A stretch of DNA of 64,000 nucleotides, taken from Hyphomonas oceanitis SCH89. GTDB taxonomy: Bacteria; Pseudomonadota; Alphaproteobacteria; Caulobacterales; Hyphomonadaceae. Below are positions 19,546 to 28,362 of the stretch, one piece after another. Position 1 is the stretch's first letter; each line of letters begins with the position of its first letter. Where the stretch lies: contig NZ_ARYL01000004.1 in NCBI RefSeq assembly GCF_000685295.1, positions 62,001-126,000 on the forward strand, written 5' to 3'. The translations under genes were made by a program, and so were the position numbers. The notes beneath the pieces are model-generated. The model was not told where the DNA came from and made no database searches. It saw nothing but the letters and a program-made list of their open reading frames with translations.

Positions 19546-21285
19546 TCAATTCGCCTGCAGGGCGATGTCGGCATACTGGATGTCGTGTCGGTCATCTCCG
19601 ATGGCTACCGGTACGACAAGTTCGCTGATACGCGGCATGGCGGAACGAAAGGCGACTTCGAAACTGGTCGTTACGCCAGCGGGAATGTCGGCGTCCTGGT
19701 CGCCCGTCATTTCGATGACGCGCGAAGCGGCCCTCTTCTCGGTCCCGGCGTCATCCGTTGCGGTTGCCCGATCCAGCCTGAACTGCACCGTCGCGTCCGT
19801 TGTATTATGCACGTCGAACGTGCAGGTCGGATTGTCCGGGTTGGCGCAACCGAGGAAAACGAATTCCAGTCCGCTGAGCGTCAAAAGACCACCGGGCTGA
19901 TAGGCTTGGTCGCGCCGCGCGGTCTTGATAGCAGGTGGTTCCGCATCACCGAGATTGAGGTTCGTGAACGCCTTCGGATAGGCCTCGTATTCGACATTGA
20001 GCTCCGGCCAGAAGGCCTGGAAGAATTCAGCCGGCGACCGGAAGGTCACGTCCCAACTCGTAACGATTCCCGGCGGCAGCTCCCCCTCCGACTTGCCGCT
20101 CAGGCTGAGGACCGATTGGGCCGCTTTTCGCTGCAGACTCTGGCTGTTGAAGGCCAGTCCGCCATAGGTCGAGATTTTTCGGTCGCTGGTGCCGGTATTC
20201 ATCAGGTCGAACCGGCAGATCGGCGCGTCAGGGTTGGCGCAGCCGAGGAAATGCACCGCCACGTTATCAACTTCATACGCGTATTCGGGATGATCCGGAT
20301 CCACCGGGCGCATGGCCCGCACATCCACCTGCCGTCCGCCGCGAATGGCAATGTCCCGGAATTCCTTGTTGAATTCGACAGTGTTCACATGCAGTTCGAA
20401 ACGGACCAACTGGAAGATGTTGGCGGGGCGATTATAGGTCACCTCGATCTGCGAGGCCTCAAGCGAGGGGATGTCCCACGTATAGTGAGAAGAGGCGACG
20501 ATATTACGTCCCTTGTCGTCCAGCCACCGGCCCTGCTCATTGATGGCCGAGGATGACCCGATCCAGAACTTCACGGTATCGGGCGTCGTATTCATGACTG
20601 ACAGGACGCATTTTGGCGCATCGGGGTTTTCACACCCCAGGAATTCGAATTGCAGGCCGGACAGCTCAAACTTCGCTCCGGGAATGGCCTTTACCGCATT
20701 CTTCTCGGCCGTTTCGGCCTTCAGTTTCTTCACCCGCGTCTGCAGGACCGGATTGTCCGGGTCGAGTTCCAGCGCCTTCTGATAGGCCGCCAGCGCCTTG
20801 GCCGGGTCGGAGGGCACGAGGATATCGCCAGCATTGCGCAGCAGGTCGGCGCGGCCCTGCGCCGGGATCGCTTCGCTCGCGCCGGAGGTTTCAGCCGTGG
20901 TAACCAACTTTTCGGCGGCCGCTTCGGCCTGCCCGGAAACCGCCAGGAAACGCGCATCAGTCAGCGTCGGGTCTTCAGACGCCAGCAGGGATGTGAGCGC
21001 GGCCTCGTAATTGTCCTGTTGATCGGCAGACACATTCTCGCCGCGGGCATCGGCGCCCGCCATGGCGGACGTGATGGAGGCCTGAACGATCATCGCGATC
21101 CGCTCCTCGCTGAGCTGGAGCTGCTCCTTCACATCGGCGCGGGTCGCGGCGTTCTGGTCGGGAAAGAGCCGGCCGCGGATTTCGTCATTGACGAAGACAT
21201 AGATCCCGAGAACCGCTGAAAGGACGCCCACGGTCCAGGCAAAACGCGACCAGAAATGTCCCGTGGATTGATTATCGTTGGCCAT
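19546..21285 (-). CDS. Membrane-anchored protein with three FLGC-NPD repeats
   Basis: A 579-residue protein I do not recognise. One membrane helix lies at residues 17-33, then a coiled region (residues 50-75), one TPR-like motif near 151-181 (PSDPAKALAAYQKALELDPD), and three beta-rich repeats of about 131 residues. Each repeat begins with a strand and the motif FLGC-x-NPD-x-P-x-C (FLGC at 215, 346 and 477) and ends with a T/S-rich strand such as VTSWDVTFRSP. The paired Cys in each repeat suggest periplasmic disulfides. Membrane topology implies a periplasmic C-terminus. Function unknown. Confidence 0.8.
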   Translation of the reverse strand: MANDNQSTGHFWSRFAWTVGVLSAVLGIYVFVNDEIRGRLFPDQNAATRADVKEQLQLSEERIAMIVQASITSAMAGADARGENVSADQQDNYEAALTSLLASEDPTLTDARFLAVSGQAEAAAEKLVTTAETSGASEAIPAQGRADLLRNAGDILVPSDPAKALAAYQKALELDPDNPVLQTRVKKLKAETAEKNAVKAIPGAKFELSGLQFEFLGCENPDAPKCVLSVMNTTPDTVKFWIGSSSAINEQGRWLDDKGRNIVASSHYTWDIPSLEASQIEVTYNRPANIFQLVRFELHVNTVEFNKEFRDIAIRGGRQVDVRAMRPVDPDHPEYAYEVDNVAVHFLGCANPDAPICRFDLMNTGTSDRKISTYGGLAFNSQSLQRKAAQSVLSLSGKSEGELPPGIVTSWDVTFRSPAEFFQAFWPELNVEYEAYPKAFTNLNLGDAEPPAIKTARRDQAYQPGGLLTLSGLEFVFLGCANPDNPTCTFDVHNTTDATVQFRLDRATATDDAGTEKRAASRVIEMTGDQDADIPAGVTTSFEVAFRSAMPRISELVVPVAIGDDRHDIQYADIALQAN

Positions 21286-21438
21286 GCTGCCCTCCCCTGA
21301 ATCTCAGGAGAAAAAGCTAACCAACGTGTGTCTCAAGGCCAGAATTTTCTGGATTTGCGCGGGTCTGCCCGAGGGAGTGTGATGCAATAATGCAACACAT
21401 CTTGGAATGCCCCTTTCCCCTGCAGGCCATGCCTGCAG

Positions 21439-21463
21439 GGAACAATAGCCTTGGCGTCCCGTT
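21439..21463 (+). promoter_or_regulatory. EcfG-type general stress promoter
   Basis: GGAAC at 21439-21443 and CGTT at 21460-21463 with 16 bases between, matching the alphaproteobacterial EcfG (PhyR-NepR-EcfG) consensus GGAAC-N16/17-CGTT. The start codon of the DUF1328 gene lies about 38 bases further on, an expected 5' leader length. Confidence 0.65.
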
Positions 21464-21501
21464 GGCTTTTCTGAGGCAGCTCACACAACAGGGACATTAC
21501 C

Positions 21502-21675
21502 ATGATTAAATTAGCGCTCGTATTTCTGCTGATCGCAGCAGTGGCCGGTATTCTTGGGTTTAGCGGACTCGCTGGCGCGGCGGCAAATATCGCCATGTTT
21601 CTGTTCGCCGTGGCATTGATCATCTTTGTTGTACTGCTGGTTCTAGGGCTTACCGTATACAAGAAAATCACGTGA
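21502..21675 (+). CDS. DUF1328 (UPF0391) small membrane protein
   Basis: A 57-residue protein that is almost entirely two hydrophobic helices (MIKLALVFLLIAAVAGILGF, then AANIAMFLFAVALIIFVVLL) ending in VYKKIT. The LGFSGLAGAAANIA turn is the family hallmark. Relatives are small stress-induced inner-membrane proteins of unknown role. Its stop overlaps the GTG start of the AI-2E gene (GTGA), so the two are coupled, and an EcfG-type promoter lies just upstream. Confidence 0.88.
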   Translation: MIKLALVFLLIAAVAGILGFSGLAGAAANIAMFLFAVALIIFVVLLVLGLTVYKKIT

Positions 21676-22730
21676 GCGGCGGCAGAGACCCATCAACTTT
21701 ATGGGGCTTCACGGCGCGGCTGTTATTGACGATTCTTCTGATCGCGCTGGCGCTGTTCCTGTGGGTGGTGAGAGACGCCGTCCTGCTTGGCTTTGCAGCG
21801 GTGTTGCTGGCAATTGCAGTGCACGGCGTCGCGGATGCCTTGATGAAGGTCGCGCCACTTCCCCGACCCGCAGCATTGGGCGTGGGCGCGCTCCTGATTG
21901 TTGCGATCCTCACCGGTATTCTGTGGCTTTTCGGCGCTCAACTCAGCGCCGAGCTATCCGGCGTATTTGAGCGTCTCCCGCAGGCGTGGGAGCAGGCAAA
22001 GGAAACGTTGCAGGGCAATCCTGTTGGCGCTGCTATTGTCTCCGAAATTCAGCATCTTACGTCAGGCGATAGTGGCGGATCTGCGATTGACATGATCTCA
22101 AGCGCCGGTGGCTTTGCCCTACCCGCAGCGTCAGGAATGACAACGGCGCTGCTTGTATTCTTTACTGCGGCATTTCTTACGAGCTCCGCGTCTGTCTATC
22201 GCCGTGGCGCGCTTCTCCTCATTCCCAAGGGGCCCGATGAAAAGGTGGGTGCAGCACTCGACTATTCAGCGCTCGCACTGAAAAAGTGGTTATTGGGCAT
22301 AACGGTCGACATGATGATAATCACCGTTCTTCTGGCCATCGCGCTGTGGGCTTTGGGTATTCCGGCGTTCATCGGGCTTGCATTGCTGGCGGGCTTTTCG
22401 CAATTCGTGCCTACGGTCGGTCCGCTGATAGCGGCCATTCCCGGCATATTGCTGGCTTTCACAATTGGTCCAATGACCGCCCTGTACACTGCGGCGGCCT
22501 ATCTCGTCATTTCACAGCTTGAGGCCAATCTGATCTACCCGATCATTCAGAAAAAGGCGGCCTCCATTCCACCCGCCCTGAATCTCGTGGCCATACTTGC
22601 CTTCGGGATGCTCTTCGGACCTCTTGGTGTGCTTCTCGCTACGCCGATCCTGATTGTCGTCACCGTGTGGATAACGAAGCTTTACGTGCAGGACACACTT
22701 GGCAAGGATGCTTCGATCCCGGGCGATTAG
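21672..22730 (+). CDS. AI-2E family transporter (PerM/UPF0118)
   Basis: A 352-residue polytopic inner-membrane protein with about seven to eight hydrophobic segments. Features of the family: the N-terminal pair LLLTILLIALALFLWVVRDA, the amphipathic central domain, the conserved GLALLAGFSQFVPTVGPLIAAIPGI segment (given here as FVPTVGP) and QLEANLIYPIIQKKA near the C-terminus. Start is GTG overlapping the DUF1328 stop. Named for autoinducer-2 export, but many members act as Na+/H+ antiporters or have unknown cargo; co-expression with DUF1328 under a stress promoter suggests an envelope-stress role. Confidence 0.9.
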   Translation: MSGGRDPSTLWGFTARLLLTILLIALALFLWVVRDAVLLGFAAVLLAIAVHGVADALMKVAPLPRPAALGVGALLIVAILTGILWLFGAQLSAELSGVFERLPQAWEQAKETLQGNPVGAAIVSEIQHLTSGDSGGSAIDMISSAGGFALPAASGMTTALLVFFTAAFLTSSASVYRRGALLLIPKGPDEKVGAALDYSALALKKWLLGITVDMMIITVLLAIALWALGIPAFIGLALLAGFSQFVPTVGPLIAAIPGILLAFTIGPMTALYTAAAYLVISQLEANLIYPIIQKKAASIPPALNLVAILAFGMLFGPLGVLLATPILIVVTVWITKLYVQDTLGKDASIPGD

Positions 22731-22770
22731 CGCCAGGACAGCCCGGCTCAGTCAGCCCAGCACGTCAACA

Positions 22771-24396
22771 TCACGCCCGCTTCGCGCCCAGTTCCCAGCC
22801 GGTGTCTTCGTCCGCCATCAGCACGTCAGCGAGCGTTGCCACCAGCGCGCGGGGCCGGATGGGCTTTTCGATGAGCGCGGTAAAGCCGACCGCTTCGCAG
22901 GCGGCACGGCGCTCGGCGCTGAGGTCAGCGGTAACAGCCAGGATCGGGGTCAGCTGGTTCGGCCCGTCGGAGCAGCGCAGCGCCCGGACAACCATTTCGC
23001 CATTGACGCCCGGCATGTGAATGTCGGTCAGGATCGCCTGGTAGCGCGCGGCCATGGCATTGGCGATCGCCGCTTCGCCATTGGCAACAGTGTCGACCTT
23101 CCACCCGGCCGCGGTCAGGGCCCGCGACATGACAAGCGTACTGACATCATGGTCTTCCGCGATCAGGATATGGCCCAGCGTCAGGCTGCGCCTACGCGGC
23201 TTGTTCGGCGCCTGCGCGGCGAGGCGCGGCCCGGCGCGCAGCACAGGCAGGGTGACGGTGAACACCGTGCCGCCGCCCGGATTGTCCGCCAGCGCGATCT
23301 TACCGCCGAGGCGTGCCGTCAGCCCCTTGGCGATGGAGAGGCCGAGGCCCGAACCGCCATGCGTCTGGGCCGTCGTCGCGTTCGCCTGCTCGAACGCGTT
23401 GAACATACGGGCCTTGTCGCTGTCGGAGATGCCGCAGCCCGTGTCGGACACGGCCATGCGCAGCGACAGCTTACCTGCCGTCTCGTCCGTCGCGAGCACG
23501 ACGCTGACATGGCCCTGCTCGGTGAATTTCAGCGCATTACTCATCAGATTGAACAGGATCTGGCGAATGCGCATGGCATCGGCCTCGATCCGCATCACGC
23601 TGGTGGACTCCACCTGAATGCGCAGGTCCAGCCGCTTGCCGGCAATGCGCGACTGCCAGAGGTCGCGCGCTTCGGCGGCAAACTCGTGCAGGTCGAACGG
23701 CAATGGGTTGATGGGCAGCTTGCCCGCCTCAAGGCGCGACAGGTCCAACAGGTCGCCCAGCAGGCGGTCGAGATGATTGCCGCTCTCGCTGATCGTGCGG
23801 GCGAGGCGGCGCGGTTCAGCGCCGGACACGCTGTCCTGCAATATGTCGGCGACGCCCAGAATGCCGGTCAGCGGCGTGCGGATTTCATGGCTGAGGAAAG
23901 CCAGGAAATGCGCCTTGTCACGGGCGACGTCCCGCGCACTGGTCCGGGCCTCGGCAAGGCGCTTTCTGGCCCCTTGCATGGCTTGCGCACGCTGGGCATT
24001 TTCCTGCGCCACGGCCGAGAGGATGGCCCGGGGACTGACCAGGCCGCTATAGCGCCCCTCATGGATGACGATCACGCCGTCGGTCAGGGCAGACGTATTC
24101 CCGTCAGCGGCCAGCTTGGCGATCAGGGCAACGGATGTGCCTGTCTCCACCATGACCGGATTGGGCGTCATGAAATTGGTGATGCAGCGCGCAGCATAGA
24201 TTTCGCGGCCGCCGGGCCCGGCCATGATTTCGGTCAGGCGCCCACGCGTGACGTGGCCAAGCGCGGCGCCATTGACCACGATGGGCAAGGCAAAAAGGGC
24301 AGAATCGGAGAGGAAGAGACCAAGCGCCGCCGAGGCGGACGTCTCGGCGTTGATGGGACGGATGGCGACCGCAATATCCTCTATACGCACCGGCAT
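22771..24396 (-). CDS. Hybrid histidine kinase with N-terminal CBS pair
   Basis: A 541-residue soluble kinase. Residues 1-125 form two CBS-like modules (PIVVNGAALGHVTRGRLTEI; FMTPNPVMVETGTSVALIAKL; YSGLVSPRAILSAV). A coiled linker follows, then the HisKA dimer domain with phospho-His in FLSHEIRTPLTGILG, HATPase motifs NLMSNALKFT, DTGCGIS and GGSGLGLSIAKGL, and a C-terminal receiver with phospho-Asp in LTDIHMPGVNGE and the Lys in EKPIRP. No membrane segment, so the signal is cytosolic, perhaps an adenine nucleotide bound by the CBS pair. It converges on the AI-2E gene. No cognate regulator is adjacent. Confidence 0.9.
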   Translation of the reverse strand: MPVRIEDIAVAIRPINAETSASAALGLFLSDSALFALPIVVNGAALGHVTRGRLTEIMAGPGGREIYAARCITNFMTPNPVMVETGTSVALIAKLAADGNTSALTDGVIVIHEGRYSGLVSPRAILSAVAQENAQRAQAMQGARKRLAEARTSARDVARDKAHFLAFLSHEIRTPLTGILGVADILQDSVSGAEPRRLARTISESGNHLDRLLGDLLDLSRLEAGKLPINPLPFDLHEFAAEARDLWQSRIAGKRLDLRIQVESTSVMRIEADAMRIRQILFNLMSNALKFTEQGHVSVVLATDETAGKLSLRMAVSDTGCGISDSDKARMFNAFEQANATTAQTHGGSGLGLSIAKGLTARLGGKIALADNPGGGTVFTVTLPVLRAGPRLAAQAPNKPRRRSLTLGHILIAEDHDVSTLVMSRALTAAGWKVDTVANGEAAIANAMAARYQAILTDIHMPGVNGEMVVRALRCSDGPNQLTPILAVTADLSAERRAACEAVGFTALIEKPIRPRALVATLADVLMADEDTGWELGAKRA

Positions 24397-24502
24397 TGGT
24401 TAAGACGCATCCCTTCCCCGTTAAGGATGGGACTTTCCGCCAAAATCGTTTACGCGCCGCAAACGTATCCCTAACGGAAAGTAAACCGGACGCCGAATGC
24501 AG

Positions 24503-24531
24503 GAACGCCCGGACCAATGGCCCGGGCGTTC
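24503..24531 (-). terminator. Likely terminator after clpP
   Basis: A stem GAACGCCCGG/CCGGGCGTTC with an eight-base loop lies about 40 bases past the clpP stop on the minus strand. It lacks a long T run, so termination may be weak or rho-assisted. Confidence 0.5.
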
Positions 24532-24570
24532 TTCAGGTCTGCAGAAGGGGCGTTTCAGCCCGTTCGCTGC

Positions 24571-25173
24571 CTATTTGATCTCGCCGCGATGGGTGACGAT
24601 CTTGTTCACGAGGCCATATTCCACGGCTTCCTCGGCGCTCATCCAGAAGTCACGATCTGTGTCCTTCTTGATCTGGTCGAGGCTTTTGCCTGTGGCTTCA
24701 GCGAAAATCTGGTTCAGGCGTTCGCGCATCTTGATGATCTCGCGCGCCTGGATTTCCACGTCCGTCGCCTGGCCGCCAACGCCGCCGCGGGGTTCATGAA
24801 GCAGGAAGCGGGTGTTCTTCAGGGCGTAGCGGTTCTCTTTCTGCGCGGCCGAATAGATCAGCGCGCCAGCCGAAGCGACCCAGCCAGTCCCGAGGATTTT
24901 CACCGGTGCGCCGACAAACTTGATCATGTCATGGATCATGTCGCCGCTCTCGACGTGGCCGCCGGGCGAGGAAATGACGAGCAGGATCGGCTTGTCGCTC
25001 TCCGAAGACAGCGCCAGCAGGCGTTCGCAGACGCGCTTGGCCTGTTTGAAGTCGATCCCGCCGGTCAGCAGGATGGTGCGGGCCTTGAAGAGGGCTTCTT
25101 CAAGGAACGCATTCGGCTCGCCCATTGGCGGGCTTTCGGCTTCTTCGTCATCAAGGCGTGAATAAGGGGACAT
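24571..25173 (-). CDS. clpP: ClpP-family serine protease subunit
   Basis: A 200-residue Clp protease proteolytic subunit. The catalytic triad is visible as Ser101 in GWVASAGAL, His126 in RFLLHEPRGG and an Asp in KKDTDRDFWMSA. The oxyanion loop reads ISSPGGHVESG. ATG 25173 follows CCGGAGATGAC; an upstream ATG twelve codons earlier lacks a site. The serine context ASAGA in place of the usual ASMGA marks it as a divergent ClpP paralogue, and no clpX or tig is adjacent, so this may be a second ClpP rather than the housekeeping one. Confidence 0.88.
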   Translation of the reverse strand: MSPYSRLDDEEAESPPMGEPNAFLEEALFKARTILLTGGIDFKQAKRVCERLLALSSESDKPILLVISSPGGHVESGDMIHDMIKFVGAPVKILGTGWVASAGALIYSAAQKENRYALKNTRFLLHEPRGGVGGQATDVEIQAREIIKMRERLNQIFAEATGKSLDQIKKDTDRDFWMSAEEAVEYGLVNKIVTHRGEIK

Positions 25174-25287
25174 GTCATCTCCGGCAGAGGGATATTCGAT
25201 TGGCACCATAGGTGAGGCGCCACGGCGCCCGGGTCAAGGCTGGAGAGGTTAAACCCGTGGAAAACGCTGTTTTTGCTCGTGTCCTTC

Positions 25288-25413
25288 ATCTTCCCCCGCT
25301 TGTGGGGGAAGTGGGCTTCGGCCCGTCAGGGCTGAAGGTCGATGGGGGATTCGTGTGCGGGAATGCCCCCTCCGACCCCTTTGGGGCCACCTCCCCCGCA
25401 AGCGGGGGAGGAT
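25288..25413. repeat. Inverted-repeat element family B (126 bp)
   Basis: The ends ATCTTCCCCCGCTTGTGGGG (plus GAAGTG) and CACCTCCCCCGCAAGCGGGG (plus GAGGAT) are inverted copies of each other with three mismatches over 26 bases, and each end is itself a hairpin. About 74 bases lie between. A single end of this type occurs at 53195. It fills most of the clpP-recQ gap. Confidence 0.75.
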
Positions 25414-25422
25414 AAGCTCATC

Positions 25423-27261
25423 TCACGCCGCTTCCGCAATGATCCTTGCCACATCTTCGGCGTAGCGTTGGGCCTTTTTCTCGCCGACGCCGCTGATCTG
25501 GCGCAGGGCATCGGAAGAAGCCGGGCGTTCGCGGGCGATTTCGGCGAGGGTACGGTCGTGGAAGATGACGTAAGGCGGCACGCCGCGCGCCTTGGCCGTA
25601 TCGGTCCGCCACGTCCGCAGGGCATCGAACAGGTCCTGGTCGCGTCCTGACAGGTCGGCCACGGCGGCAGCTGAGGCCACTGAGCGACCCTTCGCGGGTT
25701 TCTTGCGGGCCGCAGCGACATCCTCGCGCAGCATCAGCGTCCGCTCGCCCCGGAACAGGGCGCGGGCCGCCTCGCCATCGGGCACGATGATGGAGGGCCG
25801 CATCAGGTCGCCGCCTTCGGCCAGCATCCCGTCGAACAGGAGCGCATCGAACACGCGGTCCCAGCCCGCCTTGGGCAGGTCCTTGCCGACGCCGAACGTG
25901 GACTGGGTGGAGAGCTGCTCGTCGAAGCCATCTTTCGTGGTGCCCATCAGGTGCAGGACGAGCCGTCCCCGGCCCACTTTCTGACCACAGCGGATGACCG
26001 CCGAGACCGCCATCTGGGCCCAGCGGGTCGCATCATGCGCCTGCCCCGGCTCGGCCGTGCAGACATCGCAGACGCCGCAGGGCTCAACCTTCTCCTCGCC
26101 GAAATAGCGCCGCACCGCGCCGCGCCGGCATTCATCACCATTTAAGAAGGCGAACAGCTGCCGCGTCTTGGTCAGCTGGACGCGTTTAACCTCTTCCGGC
26201 GCATCGCCCTGATGCGTCCACGAGAGGGAACGTGCCATGTCGGACGGGCCGTAAAGCGCAATGCCGTCTGCCGGTTCGCCGTCGCGCCCTGCCCGGCCGA
26301 CTTCCTGCCAATAGGCTTCCAGTGTCTTTGGCGGATCGGCATGAATGACGAAGCGCACATCCGGCTTGTCGACGCCCATGCCGAAGGCGACCGTCGCGCA
26401 CATGACCAAGCCTTCTTCCAGCAGGAACCGTCGCTGGCGCTCGGAGCGCACCTCCGCGTCGAGCCCTGCATGGTAGGCGAGTGCGGGAATGCCTGCCCGT
26501 TCCAGCGCCTCGGCCACGTCTTCCGTGCCCTTGCGCGTGGCGGCGTAGACAATGCCGGAGACACCGCCGCGCGCCTTGACCAGCTGGACCACGCGCGCCG
26601 TGCGCCCGCCGCCCTTGGGCTCGGCCGAGAGCGTCAGGTTCGGGCGGTCGAAGCTCGCCACATGAAGGGCCGGATCGGTCAGTTGCAGCTGGGCGAGGAT
26701 GTCGTCACGCGTGCGCGTGTCGGCGGTGGCGGTCACGGCGAGGCGGGGCACGCCGGGGAAGAGTTCGCGCAGGCGGCCAAGGGCGCGATAGTCGGGCCGG
26801 AAGTCATGGCCCCACTGGCTCACGCAGTGCGCTTCATCAACCGCGATCAGCGACACATCCATGCCCGCAAGGCGCTGGGCGAGGCCGGTGCCGAGGCCTT
26901 CGGGCGAGACATAGAGCAGGTCCATCTCGCCGCGCTGGGCGGCATTCAGCGCCTCGGTGCGGGCGTTGAAATCCATCGAGCTGTCGAGCCGCTCGGCCCG
27001 CACGCCGACCTGTTTCAGCGCGTCGACCTGGTCCGACATCAGCGCGATCAAAGGCGACACGACAATGGCGCAACCGGGCCGGATCAGCGCCGGGATCTGG
27101 TAGCAGAGCGACTTGCCGCCGCCGGTCGGCAGCACGGCGAGCGCGTCGCGGCCTTCCAGCACATCGCTGATCACGTCTTCCTGAAGGCCGCGAAAGGCCT
27201 TGAAGCCGTAAACGCGCTGCAGGATCGCACGGGCTTCATCGAGTTGAGGGCTGGGAGGCAT
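25423..27261 (-). CDS. recQ: ATP-dependent DNA helicase RecQ
   Basis: A 612-residue 3'-5' DNA helicase for recombination and fork repair. Motifs: FRGLQEDVISDVLEG, Walker A LPTGGGKSLCYQIPA, DEAH box AVDEAHCVSQWGHDFRP, FDRPNLTL, ATVAFGMGVDKPDVRFVIH (central part AFGMGVDKPDV) and the aromatic QEVGRAGRDG. The RQC zinc site CRRGAVRRYFG with CGVCDVC follows, and a C-terminal HRDC domain begins near DLFDALRTWRT. Full length. ATG 27261 preferred to a TTG twelve codons upstream. Confidence 0.95.
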   Translation of the reverse strand: MPPSPQLDEARAILQRVYGFKAFRGLQEDVISDVLEGRDALAVLPTGGGKSLCYQIPALIRPGCAIVVSPLIALMSDQVDALKQVGVRAERLDSSMDFNARTEALNAAQRGEMDLLYVSPEGLGTGLAQRLAGMDVSLIAVDEAHCVSQWGHDFRPDYRALGRLRELFPGVPRLAVTATADTRTRDDILAQLQLTDPALHVASFDRPNLTLSAEPKGGGRTARVVQLVKARGGVSGIVYAATRKGTEDVAEALERAGIPALAYHAGLDAEVRSERQRRFLLEEGLVMCATVAFGMGVDKPDVRFVIHADPPKTLEAYWQEVGRAGRDGEPADGIALYGPSDMARSLSWTHQGDAPEEVKRVQLTKTRQLFAFLNGDECRRGAVRRYFGEEKVEPCGVCDVCTAEPGQAHDATRWAQMAVSAVIRCGQKVGRGRLVLHLMGTTKDGFDEQLSTQSTFGVGKDLPKAGWDRVFDALLFDGMLAEGGDLMRPSIIVPDGEAARALFRGERTLMLREDVAAARKKPAKGRSVASAAAVADLSGRDQDLFDALRTWRTDTAKARGVPPYVIFHDRTLAEIARERPASSDALRQISGVGEKKAQRYAEDVARIIAEAA

Positions 27262-27315
27262 GGAATGTGTTGTGGCGGGTCGCGTGAGTCGGAGCAAGAG
27301 GCGGAATGCGGAGGG

Positions 27316-28074
27316 CTAGCTGACGAAGTCGATCCGGTCGTCGTAAATCTCGTAGGCCCAGCTGCTGGCCTTCTGGCGCTGCGTCTCCGCAGCAACGAAG
27401 GCGATGATGGCGTCGCGCTCGGCGATGGGTCGCCCTGTCACGCTTTCCCAGCGCTGCGGTGTCGGCAGGTCAACGCTGATATGGACCCGGCCGGCGCACA
27501 TCTCGTGCGGGAAAGGGATACGAATATCACCGTCTGAATAGATGATGGTTCCGGCGCGGGCATTGCCGTCGAACTCAAGATGCCGACCAAACTGCGAAAC
27601 CATTCGCCCCAGCACGCGCGCGCGCAGCTCAAGGTCCTCGTCCGGAAGGCTGTTTCCAAAACCGTCGCGGTACACGATGGGCCCCGTCGAGGGCTCGGGC
27701 GCCGGCTGGGGTTCAGGGGGCGGCGCGATGCCTGCTTCCAGCTTCTCGAGCGGCAGGACATGGCACCAGCCATCGGTATGGTGGATCTCGATACGGTAAG
27801 GGCCGGGCGGCCAGGGGAACGTATCAATGAGAATCTGGACCCGGCCATTCAGGCGCGCCGTGACGTCTGCCTCGTCGATGACAGCCCCGCCGGGGCCAAG
27901 AATGCGGAAGGTACTGTAACCCGTATAGCCGTCCTGCGGCAGCCAGAACGTGACCTGTTGACTGCCGGGATAGCGCACGAACCGCGCCGCAAGATCACCG
28001 ACACCCGCCAGTGTTTCGGACAGCGTCGCATGGCCCAATACGATCGCGCCTTCAAAGCCTTCGCCGCCTGCCAT
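27316..28074 (-). CDS. Hypothetical protein, 252 aa
   Basis: Unrecognised. The N-terminal half looks beta-rich (QQVTFWLPQDGYTGYSTFRI, VQILIDTFPWPPGPYRIEI), like a small immunoglobulin-type or carbohydrate-binding fold, followed by a Pro/Glu linker (PPPEPQPAPEPSTGP) and a C-terminal region that starts IVYRDGFGNSLPDEDLELR. No signal peptide or membrane segment is seen. Codon use is normal for the window and the stop lies 54 bases from recQ on the same strand, so it may be co-transcribed with recQ. Confidence 0.65.
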   Translation of the reverse strand: MAGGEGFEGAIVLGHATLSETLAGVGDLAARFVRYPGSQQVTFWLPQDGYTGYSTFRILGPGGAVIDEADVTARLNGRVQILIDTFPWPPGPYRIEIHHTDGWCHVLPLEKLEAGIAPPPEPQPAPEPSTGPIVYRDGFGNSLPDEDLELRARVLGRMVSQFGRHLEFDGNARAGTIIYSDGDIRIPFPHEMCAGRVHISVDLPTPQRWESVTGRPIAERDAIIAFVAAETQRQKASSWAYEIYDDRIDFVS

Positions 28075-28137
28075 GGATGTCCCGCCTGATCGTCGCGGCG
28101 ATCTAGGGCCGCATGCCGCCGGTTGCCAAGGGGCTTT

Positions 28138-28270
28138 CCCTCACCTCCCACGCCCTAACGGTCGCGGGTCCCTCCTCTCCCAGAGGGAGAGGGGTTTGAC
28201 CGGAAGAGCCACTAACCCCTCTCCCGCTTGCGGGAGAGGAGGGGCCCATCGCGCAGCGATGGGAGATGAG
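28138..28270. repeat. Family A inverted-repeat pair, empty element (133 bp)
   Basis: The left arm 28138-28197 starts CCCTCACCTCCCACGCCC and ends GGGAGAGGGGTTT; the right arm 28213-28270 starts TAACCCCTCTCCC and ends GGGAGATGAG. The arms are inverted copies and only 15 bases separate them. The left arm matches the reverse complement of the right arm at 46502-46561 with about five differences in 59 bases. Confidence 0.85.
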
Positions 28271-28362
28271 AGTCTACGTCAAATCCGCAATGGGGAAAAG
28301 CATACATTCGATTTTGAATTGAACGGAAGGTTGAATGCCCCCATGTCAGATATGGAGGTGTG

